DNA of 8,990 nt from an uncultured Acetatifactor sp. (lineage in GTDB: Bacteria; Bacillota; Clostridia; Lachnospirales; Lachnospiraceae), in the NCBI GenBank assembly GCA_910586435.1, contig CAJUGT010000154.1, positions 1 through 8,990 on the forward strand, given 5' to 3'. Positions within the stretch are counted from its first letter, which is position 1; the number at the start of each line of letters is the position of its first letter. A program made the translations under genes and the position numbers. Under the pieces are notes generated by a model. The model was given only the letters and a program-made list of their open reading frames with translations. It made no database searches and had not been told where the DNA came from. Below, one piece after another: positions 1-5,692 of the stretch.

Positions 1-21
1 TTGGGGCGTTGCAAGCTTGAT

Positions 22-43
22 ACCCCGTTGCTTGCAGCGGGGT
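22..43 (+). terminator. Probable intrinsic terminator of a gene left of the window
   Basis: Positions 22-30 pair with 35-43 (ACCCCG against CGGGGT, plus three inner pairs including one G-T wobble) around a CTTG tetraloop. The stem is followed by a T-rich stretch, TCTTTGATTTT, at 43-53. This shape fits a rho-independent terminator for a plus-strand gene ending before base 1. The gene itself is not visible. An alternative 7-bp pairing of 10-16 with 30-36 would disrupt the stem. Confidence 0.4.
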
Positions 44-110
44 CTTTGATTTTGCGCTTCCTGCCTTTAGGATTTCTATATACGCAATTTTTAAAATAGG
101 GATAGTAAGC

Positions 111-155
111 GAAAACCGCCCCTTGTACTTTGGGTGAAGTATTGGGGCGGTTTTC
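111..155. terminator. Bidirectional terminator-like hairpin
   Basis: A perfect 12-bp inverted repeat, GAAAACCGCCCC at 111-122 and GGGGCGGTTTTC at 144-155, encloses a 21-nt loop. The GC core is flanked by an A run on one arm and a T run on the other, so it can act as a terminator on both strands. It lies about 70 bp beyond the hicB stop codon on the minus strand, and also downstream of whatever gene enters from the left. It is therefore a plausible insulator between them. Confidence 0.55.
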
Positions 156-177
156 TTATCAGGTTTGGAAGCGTGAG

Positions 178-217
178 CCTGCTGCCCGGTATCTGATATA
201 TGGCGTAGAGCAGCAGG
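178..217. repeat. 8-bp inverted repeat just downstream of hicB
   Basis: CCTGCTGC at 178-185 is the exact reverse complement of GCAGCAGG at 210-217, with a 24-nt loop. It lies 8 bp past the end of hicB on the minus strand and could fold at the 3' end of the hicAB transcript. There is no T run beside it, so it is not a convincing terminator alone. The 111-155 hairpin is the better candidate. Confidence 0.25.
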
Positions 218-224
218 GCAAGGG

Positions 225-638
225 CTATTGTCTGCCGGACATAGGAATTTGCAGATAATCAATCAGGGCAGTTTCCAAAAGCCGGGAGTAGTTTACTTTT
301 TGTTCTTCCGCAATTCTTTTCAGCCAAGCCGGGAGAGTGATGTTTGTTTTGATGCGTTCATTGTCACGTTTTGCCCTATAAAGGTCAGGATGGATTGTGA
401 CTGGCATAACAACCATGCCTTCGATTTCATCTTTTGGGAGTGAGAGTGAGGGCGTCGGGATTTCATCTCCATCCTGTTCCAGACCATAAACATGCAGGCT
501 TGCCGCTTCTGCTGCCATCTGTCCTGCATGTGCGAGATTCTCACCATAGCTGAAGCATCCAGGGAGGTCAGGGAATGAAATACCGTAACTGCCATCTTCT
601 CCAGGTTCCAATACTGCGAGATAGGTCATGCTTAACAT
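225..638 (-). CDS. hicB: HicB-family antitoxin
   Basis: This 137-residue protein is the antitoxin partner of the adjacent HicA. Residues about 4-60 fit the HicB fold, with a conserved stretch reading GSYGISFPDLPGC (16-28) and then the YGENLAHA helix start. In this family that domain binds and masks the toxin. Residues about 95-130 (KTNITLPAWLKRIAEEQ, then NYSRLLETAL) look like an Arc/MetJ-type ribbon-helix-helix DNA-binding domain, so it should also repress its own operon. The start at 638 is chosen because AGGAG sits 9 nt upstream on the minus strand. A start at 704 would add 22 residues, lie inside the hicA-hicB gap region and overlap the hicA 3' end. hicB follows hicA with a 44-bp gap, consistent with one transcript. 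Family assignment is strong; regulation is inferred. Confidence 0.9.
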   Translation of the reverse strand: MLSMTYLAVLEPGEDGSYGISFPDLPGCFSYGENLAHAGQMAAEAASLHVYGLEQDGDEIPTPSLSLPKDEIEGMVVMPVTIHPDLYRAKRDNERIKTNITLPAWLKRIAEEQKVNYSRLLETALIDYLQIPMSGRQ

Positions 639-682
639 AGTCTGCTGCTCCTTTCTATAATAGCGTTGCAGGCATGGGACTG

Positions 683-865
683 TTAAAGCCCTGCCTGCTT
701 CCATATTTTGTTGAGTGTGCCCGGTGGTACATCTTTTTTGCCATGTATTGCAACGGTTACTTTTCCGGGTTTTGAGGGGTGTTTAAGCTGCATGTGCGAG
801 CCTTCCTGGTCAACTTCATACCATCCATCTTTATGAAGTATCTTTAGTACTTCCCGTGCTGTCAT
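683..865 (-). CDS. hicA: HicA-family mRNA interferase toxin
   Basis: This 60-residue toxin belongs to the HicA/YcfA family of small RNA-binding proteins with a dsRBD-like fold, which cleave or block mRNA when not bound by HicB. The hallmark features are all present: GW at 14-15, the GSHMQLKHP block at 22-30 holding the catalytic histidine (His24), VTV at 36-38, HGKKD at 41-45, and the GTLNKIWKQAGL tail at 49-60. Length is normal for the family and no truncation is seen, so it is likely an active toxin. The start has an excellent ribosome binding site (AAGGAGGG, about 7 nt before ATG). It is the first gene of the minus-strand hicAB operon, the usual toxin-first order for HicAB. A good promoter and palindrome lie immediately upstream. 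Confidence 0.93.
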   Translation of the reverse strand: MTAREVLKILHKDGWYEVDQEGSHMQLKHPSKPGKVTVAIHGKKDVPPGTLNKIWKQAGL

Positions 866-880
866 GTCTTACCCTCCTTA

Positions 881-894
881 CATAATATATTATG
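881..894. promoter_or_regulatory. Candidate HicB operator, 14-bp perfect palindrome
   Basis: CATAATATATTATG is a perfect palindrome covering the whole -10 box of the hicAB promoter and ending just upstream of the hicA ribosome binding site. Ribbon-helix-helix antitoxins typically bind such palindromes and block RNA polymerase. The palindrome is directly visible; its function as the HicB site is inferred. Confidence 0.5.
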
Positions 895-917
895 CTCCTG
901 TTTTGTGCGTATGTCAA
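889..917 (-). promoter_or_regulatory. Sigma-A promoter of hicAB
   Basis: On the minus strand a perfect -35 TTGACA (917-912) is separated by 17 bp from a -10 CATAAT (894-889), a 5/6 match to consensus. Transcription would start near 882, giving a leader of only about 17 nt that consists almost entirely of the hicA ribosome binding site. Confidence 0.7.
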
Positions 918-1031
918 TAGAATTATGTATAAAGCGTGCGTATAAAATGAAAGGAATTGGCCAGCTGGCAGACGTTACATAAAAAAACAAAGCCGTCATG
1001 AATTTGAGTGTGGTCTGTAAAGAAAAAACAC

Positions 1032-1060
1032 TTGACACCCTTAAGGACCTGTAGTAATAT
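1032..1060 (+). promoter_or_regulatory. Sigma-A promoter of ylxM-ffh
   Basis: A perfect -35 TTGACA at 1032-1037 is followed by a 17-bp spacer and a weaker -10, TAATAT (4/6), at 1055-1060. The predicted start site is near 1067, only about 12 nt before the ylxM ATG at 1080. This promoter is divergent from that of hicAB, and the two -35 boxes are about 115 bp apart. The rest of the 866-1079 gap holds no recognisable gene. Confidence 0.6.
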
Positions 1061-1079
1061 ACTATAGGTTGGTAAAGTT

Positions 1080-1466
1080 ATGGATAAAATATATGAACAG
1101 ACGATGTTATTTGATTTTTATGGAGAATTGTTGACAGAACATCAGCGCAGCGTATACGAAGACGCGGTATATCATGATTTATCCCTGGGAGAAATTGCTG
1201 CGGAACGGGGCATCAGCCGCCAGGGAGTGCATGACTTACTGAGACGCTGTGACAGGAGTTTACAGGAATACGAGAGTAAACTTCATCTGGTGGAACGTTT
1301 TGTCAGGGCAAAGAAGACGGTGGAAGAAATTGAACGGCTTGCGCTACTGACAGCGGACAAAACAGAAGATGTAAAGTCGTGCGGCGAAACCAATGCTTTT
1401 TCCGAGGCGGAGAAACGGTTGGAAAGAATTTATATGCTTTCACGGGAGCTTTTGGAAGAATTGTAA
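1080..1466 (+). CDS. ylxM: YlxM/p13-like DNA-binding protein, SRP-associated
   Basis: This 128-residue member of the UPF0122 YlxM/p13 family is usually encoded just before ffh and linked to the signal recognition particle pathway in Gram-positive bacteria. The N-terminus carries the family signature LFDFYGELLTEHQR (10-23). A sigma-70 region-4-like helix-turn-helix follows at about 34-57 (LSLGEIAAERGISRQGVHDLLRR). The remainder (60-90 and 108-128) is charged, helical and probably coiled coil. The start at 1080 matches the family N-terminus. The upstream ribosome binding site is weak (AGGTTGG, very near the predicted transcript 5' end), unlike the strong sites of most neighbours. It ends 17 bp before ffh, so the two are almost surely co-transcribed. 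Whether it regulates DNA or acts on SRP is not shown by the sequence. Confidence 0.92.
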   Translation: MDKIYEQTMLFDFYGELLTEHQRSVYEDAVYHDLSLGEIAAERGISRQGVHDLLRRCDRSLQEYESKLHLVERFVRAKKTVEEIERLALLTADKTEDVKSCGETNAFSEAEKRLERIYMLSRELLEEL

Positions 1467-1483
1467 GGTAGAAGGAGTTTCAG

Positions 1484-2845
1484 GTGGCGTTTGAGAGTTT
1501 AACAGATAAACTACAGAATGTATTTAAGAATCTCAGAAGCAAAGGGCGTTTGACGGAAGAGGATGTAAAGGCAGCCTTAAAAGAAGTGAAAATGGCTCTG
1601 CTGGAAGCCGATGTGAACTTTAAGGTGGTGAAACAATTTGTAAAGGCTGTGGAAGAGCGGGCTATCGGGCAGGATGTGATGAACGGACTGAATCCCGGTC
1701 AAATGGTGATTAAAATTGTCAATGAGGAAATGATTGCCCTCATGGGAAGCGAGACAACGGAGATTGCCATGCAGCCCGGCAAGGCCATTACGGTTATCAT
1801 GATGGCAGGCCTTCAGGGGGCCGGCAAGACCACCGCCACTGCGAAAATTGCGGGAAAGTTAAAGCAAAAGGGGAAGAAATCTCTGCTGGTGGCCTGTGAT
1901 ATTTATAGACCTGCCGCAATTGAACAGCTTCAGATTAACGGACGGAAGCAGGAAGTGGACGTCTTTTCCATGGGAACAAATCACAGTCCGGTGGAGATTG
2001 CCCAGGAAGCGGTAAAATATGCTGAAAAAAATGGTCATCATGTGGTGATTTTGGACACGGCGGGACGTTTGCATGTGGACGAAGATATGATGGCTGAGCT
2101 ACAGAAAATTAAAAGCAGTATGGCAGTGCATCAGACATTGCTCGTGGTGGATGCCATGACTGGACAGGATGCTGTGAACGTAGCAAAGGAATTTGATGAT
2201 AAGGTAGGAATTGACGGAGTTGTACTTACAAAGATGGACGGCGATACCAGGGGCGGAGCGGCGCTTTCCATAAAGGCAGTGACAGGCAGACCGATTCTGT
2301 ATGTGGGTATGGGAGAAAAGCTTTCTGATATGGAACAATTCCATCCTGACCGCATGGCGAATCGTATCCTGGGCATGGGGGATGTGCTTTCCCTGATAGA
2401 AAAAGCCCAGGAGAGCATTGACATAGATGAAGACAAGGGCCGTGAAATGGCCGGCCGGATGAAGAAAGGCAAGTTTGATTTTGAGGACTATCTTGAGAGC
2501 ATGAAGCAAATGCGGAATATGGGCGGGATTGCCAGTATTTTGGGAATGCTTCCGGGCATGGGACTCAAAGGAGCCGATTTGGATTCCGTGATTGATGAAA
2601 AACAGCTGAAACAGACAGAGGCCATCGTCCTTTCCATGACAAAGGAAGAGCGGCGCAATCCCAAGCTTTTGAATCCCAGAAGGAAACACCGTATTGCCAA
2701 AGGCGCGGGAGTGGATATATCGGTGGTAAACCGTTTTATCAAACAGTTTGAACAGAGCCAGAAGATGATGAAACAGTTTGGCGGCGGTAAAAAAGGAAAG
2801 GGTATGTTGGGAGGGTTTCCCAAAGGAGGCCGCTTTCCTTTCTGA
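1484..2845 (+). CDS. ffh: Signal recognition particle GTPase Ffh (SRP54)
   Basis: This is the protein subunit of the bacterial signal recognition particle. It binds signal sequences as they leave the ribosome and, with 4.5S/6S RNA and the receptor FtsY, delivers them to SecYEG at the membrane. The 453-residue length is typical. The N domain is about residues 1-90. The G domain shows the P-loop GLQGAGKT (109-116), DIYRPAA (139-145), DTAGR (191-195), TKMD (249-252) and GMGEK (275-279). The methionine-rich M domain (about 300-430) holds the SRP RNA-binding helices around MTKEERRNPKLLNPRRKHRI (385-404). The tail is Gly/Lys/Phe-rich (GGGKKGKGMLGGFPKGG). The start is GTG at 1484, preceded by GAAGGAG with a 6-nt gap. 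No defect is seen in any GTPase motif. Confidence 0.98.
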   Translation: MAFESLTDKLQNVFKNLRSKGRLTEEDVKAALKEVKMALLEADVNFKVVKQFVKAVEERAIGQDVMNGLNPGQMVIKIVNEEMIALMGSETTEIAMQPGKAITVIMMAGLQGAGKTTATAKIAGKLKQKGKKSLLVACDIYRPAAIEQLQINGRKQEVDVFSMGTNHSPVEIAQEAVKYAEKNGHHVVILDTAGRLHVDEDMMAELQKIKSSMAVHQTLLVVDAMTGQDAVNVAKEFDDKVGIDGVVLTKMDGDTRGGAALSIKAVTGRPILYVGMGEKLSDMEQFHPDRMANRILGMGDVLSLIEKAQESIDIDEDKGREMAGRMKKGKFDFEDYLESMKQMRNMGGIASILGMLPGMGLKGADLDSVIDEKQLKQTEAIVLSMTKEERRNPKLLNPRRKHRIAKGAGVDISVVNRFIKQFEQSQKMMKQFGGGKKGKGMLGGFPKGGRFPF

Positions 2846-2998
2846 GAGGATTTCCGCCGCAGAGACAGAGGGTTCTCAAAGAAATTCCGGTCAGAAGTGA
2901 CAAACCGGATAGTTAAAACAGATGGTTAAGGGCAATCCTTTTCCTATAGATAGTAAAAACGAAGTATAAGGCCGAAAACGGCAGAAAGAGGTAATGAA

Positions 2999-3244
2999 AT
3001 GGCAGTAAAGATCAGGTTGAGAAGAATGGGACAGAAAAAAGCTCCTTTTTATAGAATCATTGTGGCTGATTCCCGTTCTCCCAGAGATGGCAAATTTATT
3101 GAGGAAATCGGCACTTATGATCCCAGTACCGATCCCAGTACATTCAAGATCAACGAAGAGTTGGCTAAAAAATGGCTGGCTACAGGTGCTCAGCCCACTG
3201 AGGTGGTAAGTAAGCTCTTCAAGGTAGCCGGTATTGAAAAATAA
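2999..3244 (+). CDS. rpsP: 30S ribosomal protein bS16
   Basis: This 81-residue S16 is needed for assembly of the 5' domain of 16S rRNA in the 30S subunit. The family signature is at the N-terminus (VKIRLRRMGQKKAPFYRIIV, residues 3-22), followed by DSRSPRDGKFIEEIGTYDP (24-42) and the helical region ending in QPTEVVSKLFKVAGI. The length is normal. The ribosome binding site is AAAGAGGT, 6 nt before ATG. A small GCCG-AAAA-CGGC hairpin (2971-2982) lies just upstream of that site. The gap from ffh is 153 bp and has no U-tracted terminator, so read-through from ffh is likely. No clean promoter could be assigned in the gap. Next comes khpA, 24 bp downstream. Confidence 0.98.
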   Translation: MAVKIRLRRMGQKKAPFYRIIVADSRSPRDGKFIEEIGTYDPSTDPSTFKINEELAKKWLATGAQPTEVVSKLFKVAGIEK

Positions 3245-3268
3245 ATCGGATTCTTTGGAGGTGGCTTA

Positions 3269-3496
3269 ATGAAGGAATTAGTGGAAGTGATAGCGAAAGC
3301 GCTTGTTGACAATCCTGAGGAAGTTGTCGTGACTGAGAAGACAGAGGGCAGAAATACCATCCTAGAGCTTCATGTGGCCGCATCTGATATGGGTAAAGTT
3401 ATCGGTAAACAGGGAAGGATTGCGAAGTCGATTCGTTCTGTCGTAAAGGCGGCATCATCCAAAGACAAGCTGAATGTGGATGTGGAAATTGTATAA
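3269..3496 (+). CDS. khpA: KH-domain RNA-binding protein KhpA (YlqC)
   Basis: This 75-residue single KH-domain protein matches the KhpA/YlqC family. In Gram-positive bacteria KhpA pairs with KhpB (EloR/Jag) to bind RNA and influence cell elongation and division. The RNA-binding GxxG loop is GKQG at 46-49, within GKVIGKQGRIAKSIRSVVKA (42-61), and the predicted secondary structure follows a KH fold. The start at 3269 has a strong GGAGGTGG ribosome binding site 7 nt upstream. It lies directly between rpsP and rimM, the usual position in Firmicutes. A perfect long hairpin begins 40 bp after its stop codon, so khpA may end a shorter processed or terminated transcript. Confidence 0.95.
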   Translation: MKELVEVIAKALVDNPEEVVVTEKTEGRNTILELHVAASDMGKVIGKQGRIAKSIRSVVKAASSKDKLNVDVEIV

Positions 3497-3536
3497 AAAT
3501 CATCTGGTCGGCTTATATTTTGAATGGTCTTCTGTG

Positions 3537-3580
3537 TGTTCAGGGGAGGAAAACGCTTTGTCGGATTCCTCCCCTGAACA
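3537..3580 (+). terminator. Perfect 15-bp hairpin between khpA and rimM, attenuator or processing site
   Basis: The left arm, 3537-3551 (TGTTCAGGGGAGGAA), is an exact reverse complement of 3566-3580 (TTCCTCCCCTGAACA), with a 14-nt loop. A run of six T lies at 3591-3596, 10 nt beyond the stem, so it is not a textbook terminator. Partial termination or RNase III cleavage are both possible. It divides the transcript between rpsP-khpA and rimM-trmD. The reverse strand has no T run after the stem. Confidence 0.5.
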
Positions 3581-3654
3581 AATGTGGAGATTTTTTGACT
3601 GTTGAAAGATTCATGACGCCAGGGGCAAATATTGGAACTGTATTGGGAGAAATC

Positions 3655-4179
3655 ATGGAGAATTATTTTCAAGTTGGAATTATTACGGGAACACATGGAC
3701 TGCGGGGGGAAGTGAAGGTTTACCCTACAACGGATGATGCCGGAAGGTTTAAAAAGCTGAAAGAAGTAATACTGGTTCCTTCCCAGGAACGGTATCCAAG
3801 GGAAACGGATACCACGCTGGAAATAGAAAGTGTTAAGTTTTTCAAGCAATTTGTCTTTTTAAAATTCAGAGGGGCTGACCGAATAGAGGATGTGGAAAGA
3901 TATTGCCGTCATTCTCTCTATGTGCCGAGAAGCAATGCAGTGCGCCTGAACAGGGATGAATATTTTATTGCCGATCTTATGGGGCTTGTGGTAAAGGATG
4001 AGACAGGTTCCAGAATCGGTGTCCTGAAGGATGTTATGGAAACCGGCGCAAATGACGTATATGTCATTACTCTTGATGACGGAAGAGAATTGCTTCTGCC
4101 GGCCATAAAGCAATGTGTTCTTGCGGTGGATATTGAAGCAGGATTTATTACAATACACATTTTGGATGGTTTATTATGA
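3655..4179 (+). CDS. rimM: 16S rRNA processing / 30S maturation factor RimM
   Basis: This 174-residue RimM binds S19 and helps mature the head of the 30S subunit. The N-terminal RimM barrel begins YFQVGIITGTHGLRGEVKVY (4-23), the family signature. The PRC-barrel half starts near EYFIADLMGLVV (102-113) and contains GANDVYVI (131-138) and the conserved ELLLPAIKQCVLAVDIEAG segment (145-163). The start at 3655 is preferred because GGGAG lies 5 nt upstream and the protein then begins exactly where the family begins. The in-frame ATG at 3520 would translate through the hairpin and add 45 unrelated residues. The stop overlaps the trmD start (ATGA, 4176-4179), indicating translational coupling. The distance from khpA is 158 bp. 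Confidence 0.96.
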   Translation: MENYFQVGIITGTHGLRGEVKVYPTTDDAGRFKKLKEVILVPSQERYPRETDTTLEIESVKFFKQFVFLKFRGADRIEDVERYCRHSLYVPRSNAVRLNRDEYFIADLMGLVVKDETGSRIGVLKDVMETGANDVYVITLDDGRELLLPAIKQCVLAVDIEAGFITIHILDGLL

Positions 4180-5690
4180 AATTTCACGTATTGACATTGT
4201 TTCCCGAAATGATTTCGGGGGGACTGAATCTCAGTGTCATTGGGAAGGCTGTTGAAAATAACAGGATTGCTCTTCATGCGGTGGACATCAGAGAGTATAG
4301 CCTGGAAAGACATAGAAAAGTAGATGATTATCCATATGGGGGAGGGGCCGGTATGCTAATGCAGGCACAGCCCATATATGATGCTCACAGAGCAGTGACA
4401 GAAGGACGTAATGTGAGAACAATTTATGTGACGCCCCAGGGGATACCTTTTACACAGACCATGGCGGAAGAACTTTCGGAAGAAGAAGAGCTTGTATTTC
4501 TCTGTGGACATTATGAAGGAATTGATGAGCGTGTGTTGGAGGAAATTGTAACGGATTATGTCTCCATAGGAGATTATGTGCTTACAGGAGGAGAACTGCC
4601 TGCCATGGTCATGATTGACGCCATTGCAAGGCTGATTCCGGGGGTGCTCGGAAATGATACTTCCATGGAGGATGAAAGCTTTCATAATGATTTGCTGGAA
4701 TATCCCCATTATACCCGGCCGGAGATATGGCACGAAAAAGGGGTGCCTCAAGTGCTTTTGTCAGGAAATCACGCAAAAGTATCTGCCTGGCGGCTGGAAC
4801 AGTCCAAGATACGCACACAGAAAAGAAGACCGGATTTATATGCCAAATATGAAAAAAGACAATTACTCATAACGCAGCTGTCCAAAGATAAGCGGAATCA
4901 CATTCATATGATGGAAAGTCTCGCAAGAGGCACGGCGGAAGTAATATATGAAAATCAAACGGAATGCGGTGTTGAAGCTATTCTTTATGATTCTAAAAAT
5001 AAGATATGTATGTCAAATTCCCCGGGGGTTCTGTCAGAGAGCAATCGGCGGGAGGCATTTTGCGCAGATGCGGAATATATCGTGATAAACCGGCCGGTTC
5101 AGGAACAGGATGTTTCAGAGGAGGACGCCGGCAGCGCTTTCAAAGACTATTGTGTTTTAAGTCAATGTAAGCTGATGCTTTACACGGCCAGAACCTCTCT
5201 GCCTGTAAAGCACAAAAATATACGACTGGTTTCCGACGAAGATATTTTCAAGTCAGAGGGGTTTGCGGACAGACTGTATCAGGCGGGAATCTGTGCGGAT
5301 GGTCATTATTCCAGTCCCAGTGGAGGGGCAGATGAGGAATTTCGGCTGACAATTGTTGAATATCTGCGGGAACGAGCCGGATCAGATGCTCTTTATGGCG
5401 TTTTCATGGAGGACAATTTGGCAGGAATCATAGGCTGTCACAGAGGGGGCAGCCTGGGATTGCTCTATGTGGATACGCCATACCGCAGTCTGAGGCTTGG
5501 CGCGTCTCTGACGGCTTTTATGACGAATCATATGTTGGAAAAGGGATGGGTGCCCTATGCCTGTCTTCCCATAAAAAATGTCAGCTGCCAGGAGAGATTG
5601 GAGAAACAGGGATTTTATAAAGCATCGGGGAAAATTGTTATCTATCGGAAAAAATACTTGCAAACCAATCCCGGATATGCTAAAATTTAA
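4176..5690 (+). CDS. trmD: TrmD tRNA (guanine-37-N1)-methyltransferase fused to a C-terminal GNAT-like domain
   Basis: Residues 1 to about 235 are a complete TrmD, the SPOUT enzyme that uses S-adenosylmethionine to make m1G37 in tRNAs and so prevents +1 frameshifting. Visible motifs are DDYPYGGGAGM (50-60), LCGHYEGIDERV (109-120), SIGDYVLTGGELPAMVMID (130-148), Arg152 (E. coli Arg154), PHYTRP (177-182) and LLSGNHAKVSAWR (194-206). TrmD is normally about 240-255 residues; this protein has 504. After RRPDLYAKYEKRQ comes an unassigned segment (about 236-345, including ARGTAEVIYEN). A GNAT/FR47-like acetyltransferase region follows at about 350-492 (GGSLGLLYVDTPYRSLRLGA, then a C-terminal KQGFY motif). 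No stop or good internal ribosome binding site separates the parts. The aligned position of E. coli catalytic Asp169 is Glu167. The start is coupled to rimM by ATGA, with GGATGG upstream. The methyltransferase role is firm; the acetyltransferase role and substrate are unknown. Confidence 0.95.
   Translation: MKFHVLTLFPEMISGGLNLSVIGKAVENNRIALHAVDIREYSLERHRKVDDYPYGGGAGMLMQAQPIYDAHRAVTEGRNVRTIYVTPQGIPFTQTMAEELSEEEELVFLCGHYEGIDERVLEEIVTDYVSIGDYVLTGGELPAMVMIDAIARLIPGVLGNDTSMEDESFHNDLLEYPHYTRPEIWHEKGVPQVLLSGNHAKVSAWRLEQSKIRTQKRRPDLYAKYEKRQLLITQLSKDKRNHIHMMESLARGTAEVIYENQTECGVEAILYDSKNKICMSNSPGVLSESNRREAFCADAEYIVINRPVQEQDVSEEDAGSAFKDYCVLSQCKLMLYTARTSLPVKHKNIRLVSDEDIFKSEGFADRLYQAGICADGHYSSPSGGADEEFRLTIVEYLRERAGSDALYGVFMEDNLAGIIGCHRGGSLGLLYVDTPYRSLRLGASLTAFMTNHMLEKGWVPYACLPIKNVSCQERLEKQGFYKASGKIVIYRKKYLQTNPGYAKI
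5658..5686 (+). promoter_or_regulatory. Candidate internal promoter for rplS
   Basis: TTGCAA (5658-5663, 4/6 to the -35 consensus) is followed by a 17-bp spacer and TAAAAT (5681-5686, 5/6 to the -10). It lies inside the last codons of the trmD fusion. A start near 5693 would give rplS a leader of about 95 nt. This would allow L19 to be made at a higher level than TrmD. Confidence 0.45.
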
Positions 5691-5692
5691 AC

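Noticed and set aside
228..443. Plus-strand 71-codon frame opposite hicB
   Set aside because: It is antisense to a well-supported antitoxin gene, with no recognisable protein features.
2099..2823. Long minus-strand open frames opposite ffh
   Set aside because: They are antisense to a clearly coding gene, resemble no family and have no ribosome binding sites. They are by-products of ffh codon use.
2908..2960. Near-repeat GATAGTTAAAAC / GATAGTAAAAAC and weak hairpins between ffh and rpsP
   Set aside because: The 12-bp repeats match 11/12 in an A/T-rich stretch, and the hairpins (6 bp at 2886-2909, 4 bp at 2971-2982) are too weak to call a leader or terminator.
3520..3654. Upstream in-frame extension of rimM from ATG 3520
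   Set aside because: It runs through the 15-bp hairpin, adds 45 residues unlike RimM, and lacks a good ribosome binding site. The ATG at 3655 has GGGAG at proper spacing and matches the family N-terminus.
4908..5690. GNAT-like part as a separate gene starting at the ATG pair 4908/4911
   Set aside because: No Shine-Dalgarno-like sequence precedes it and the frame is continuous with trmD, so a fusion is the simpler reading. Internal initiation cannot be fully excluded.
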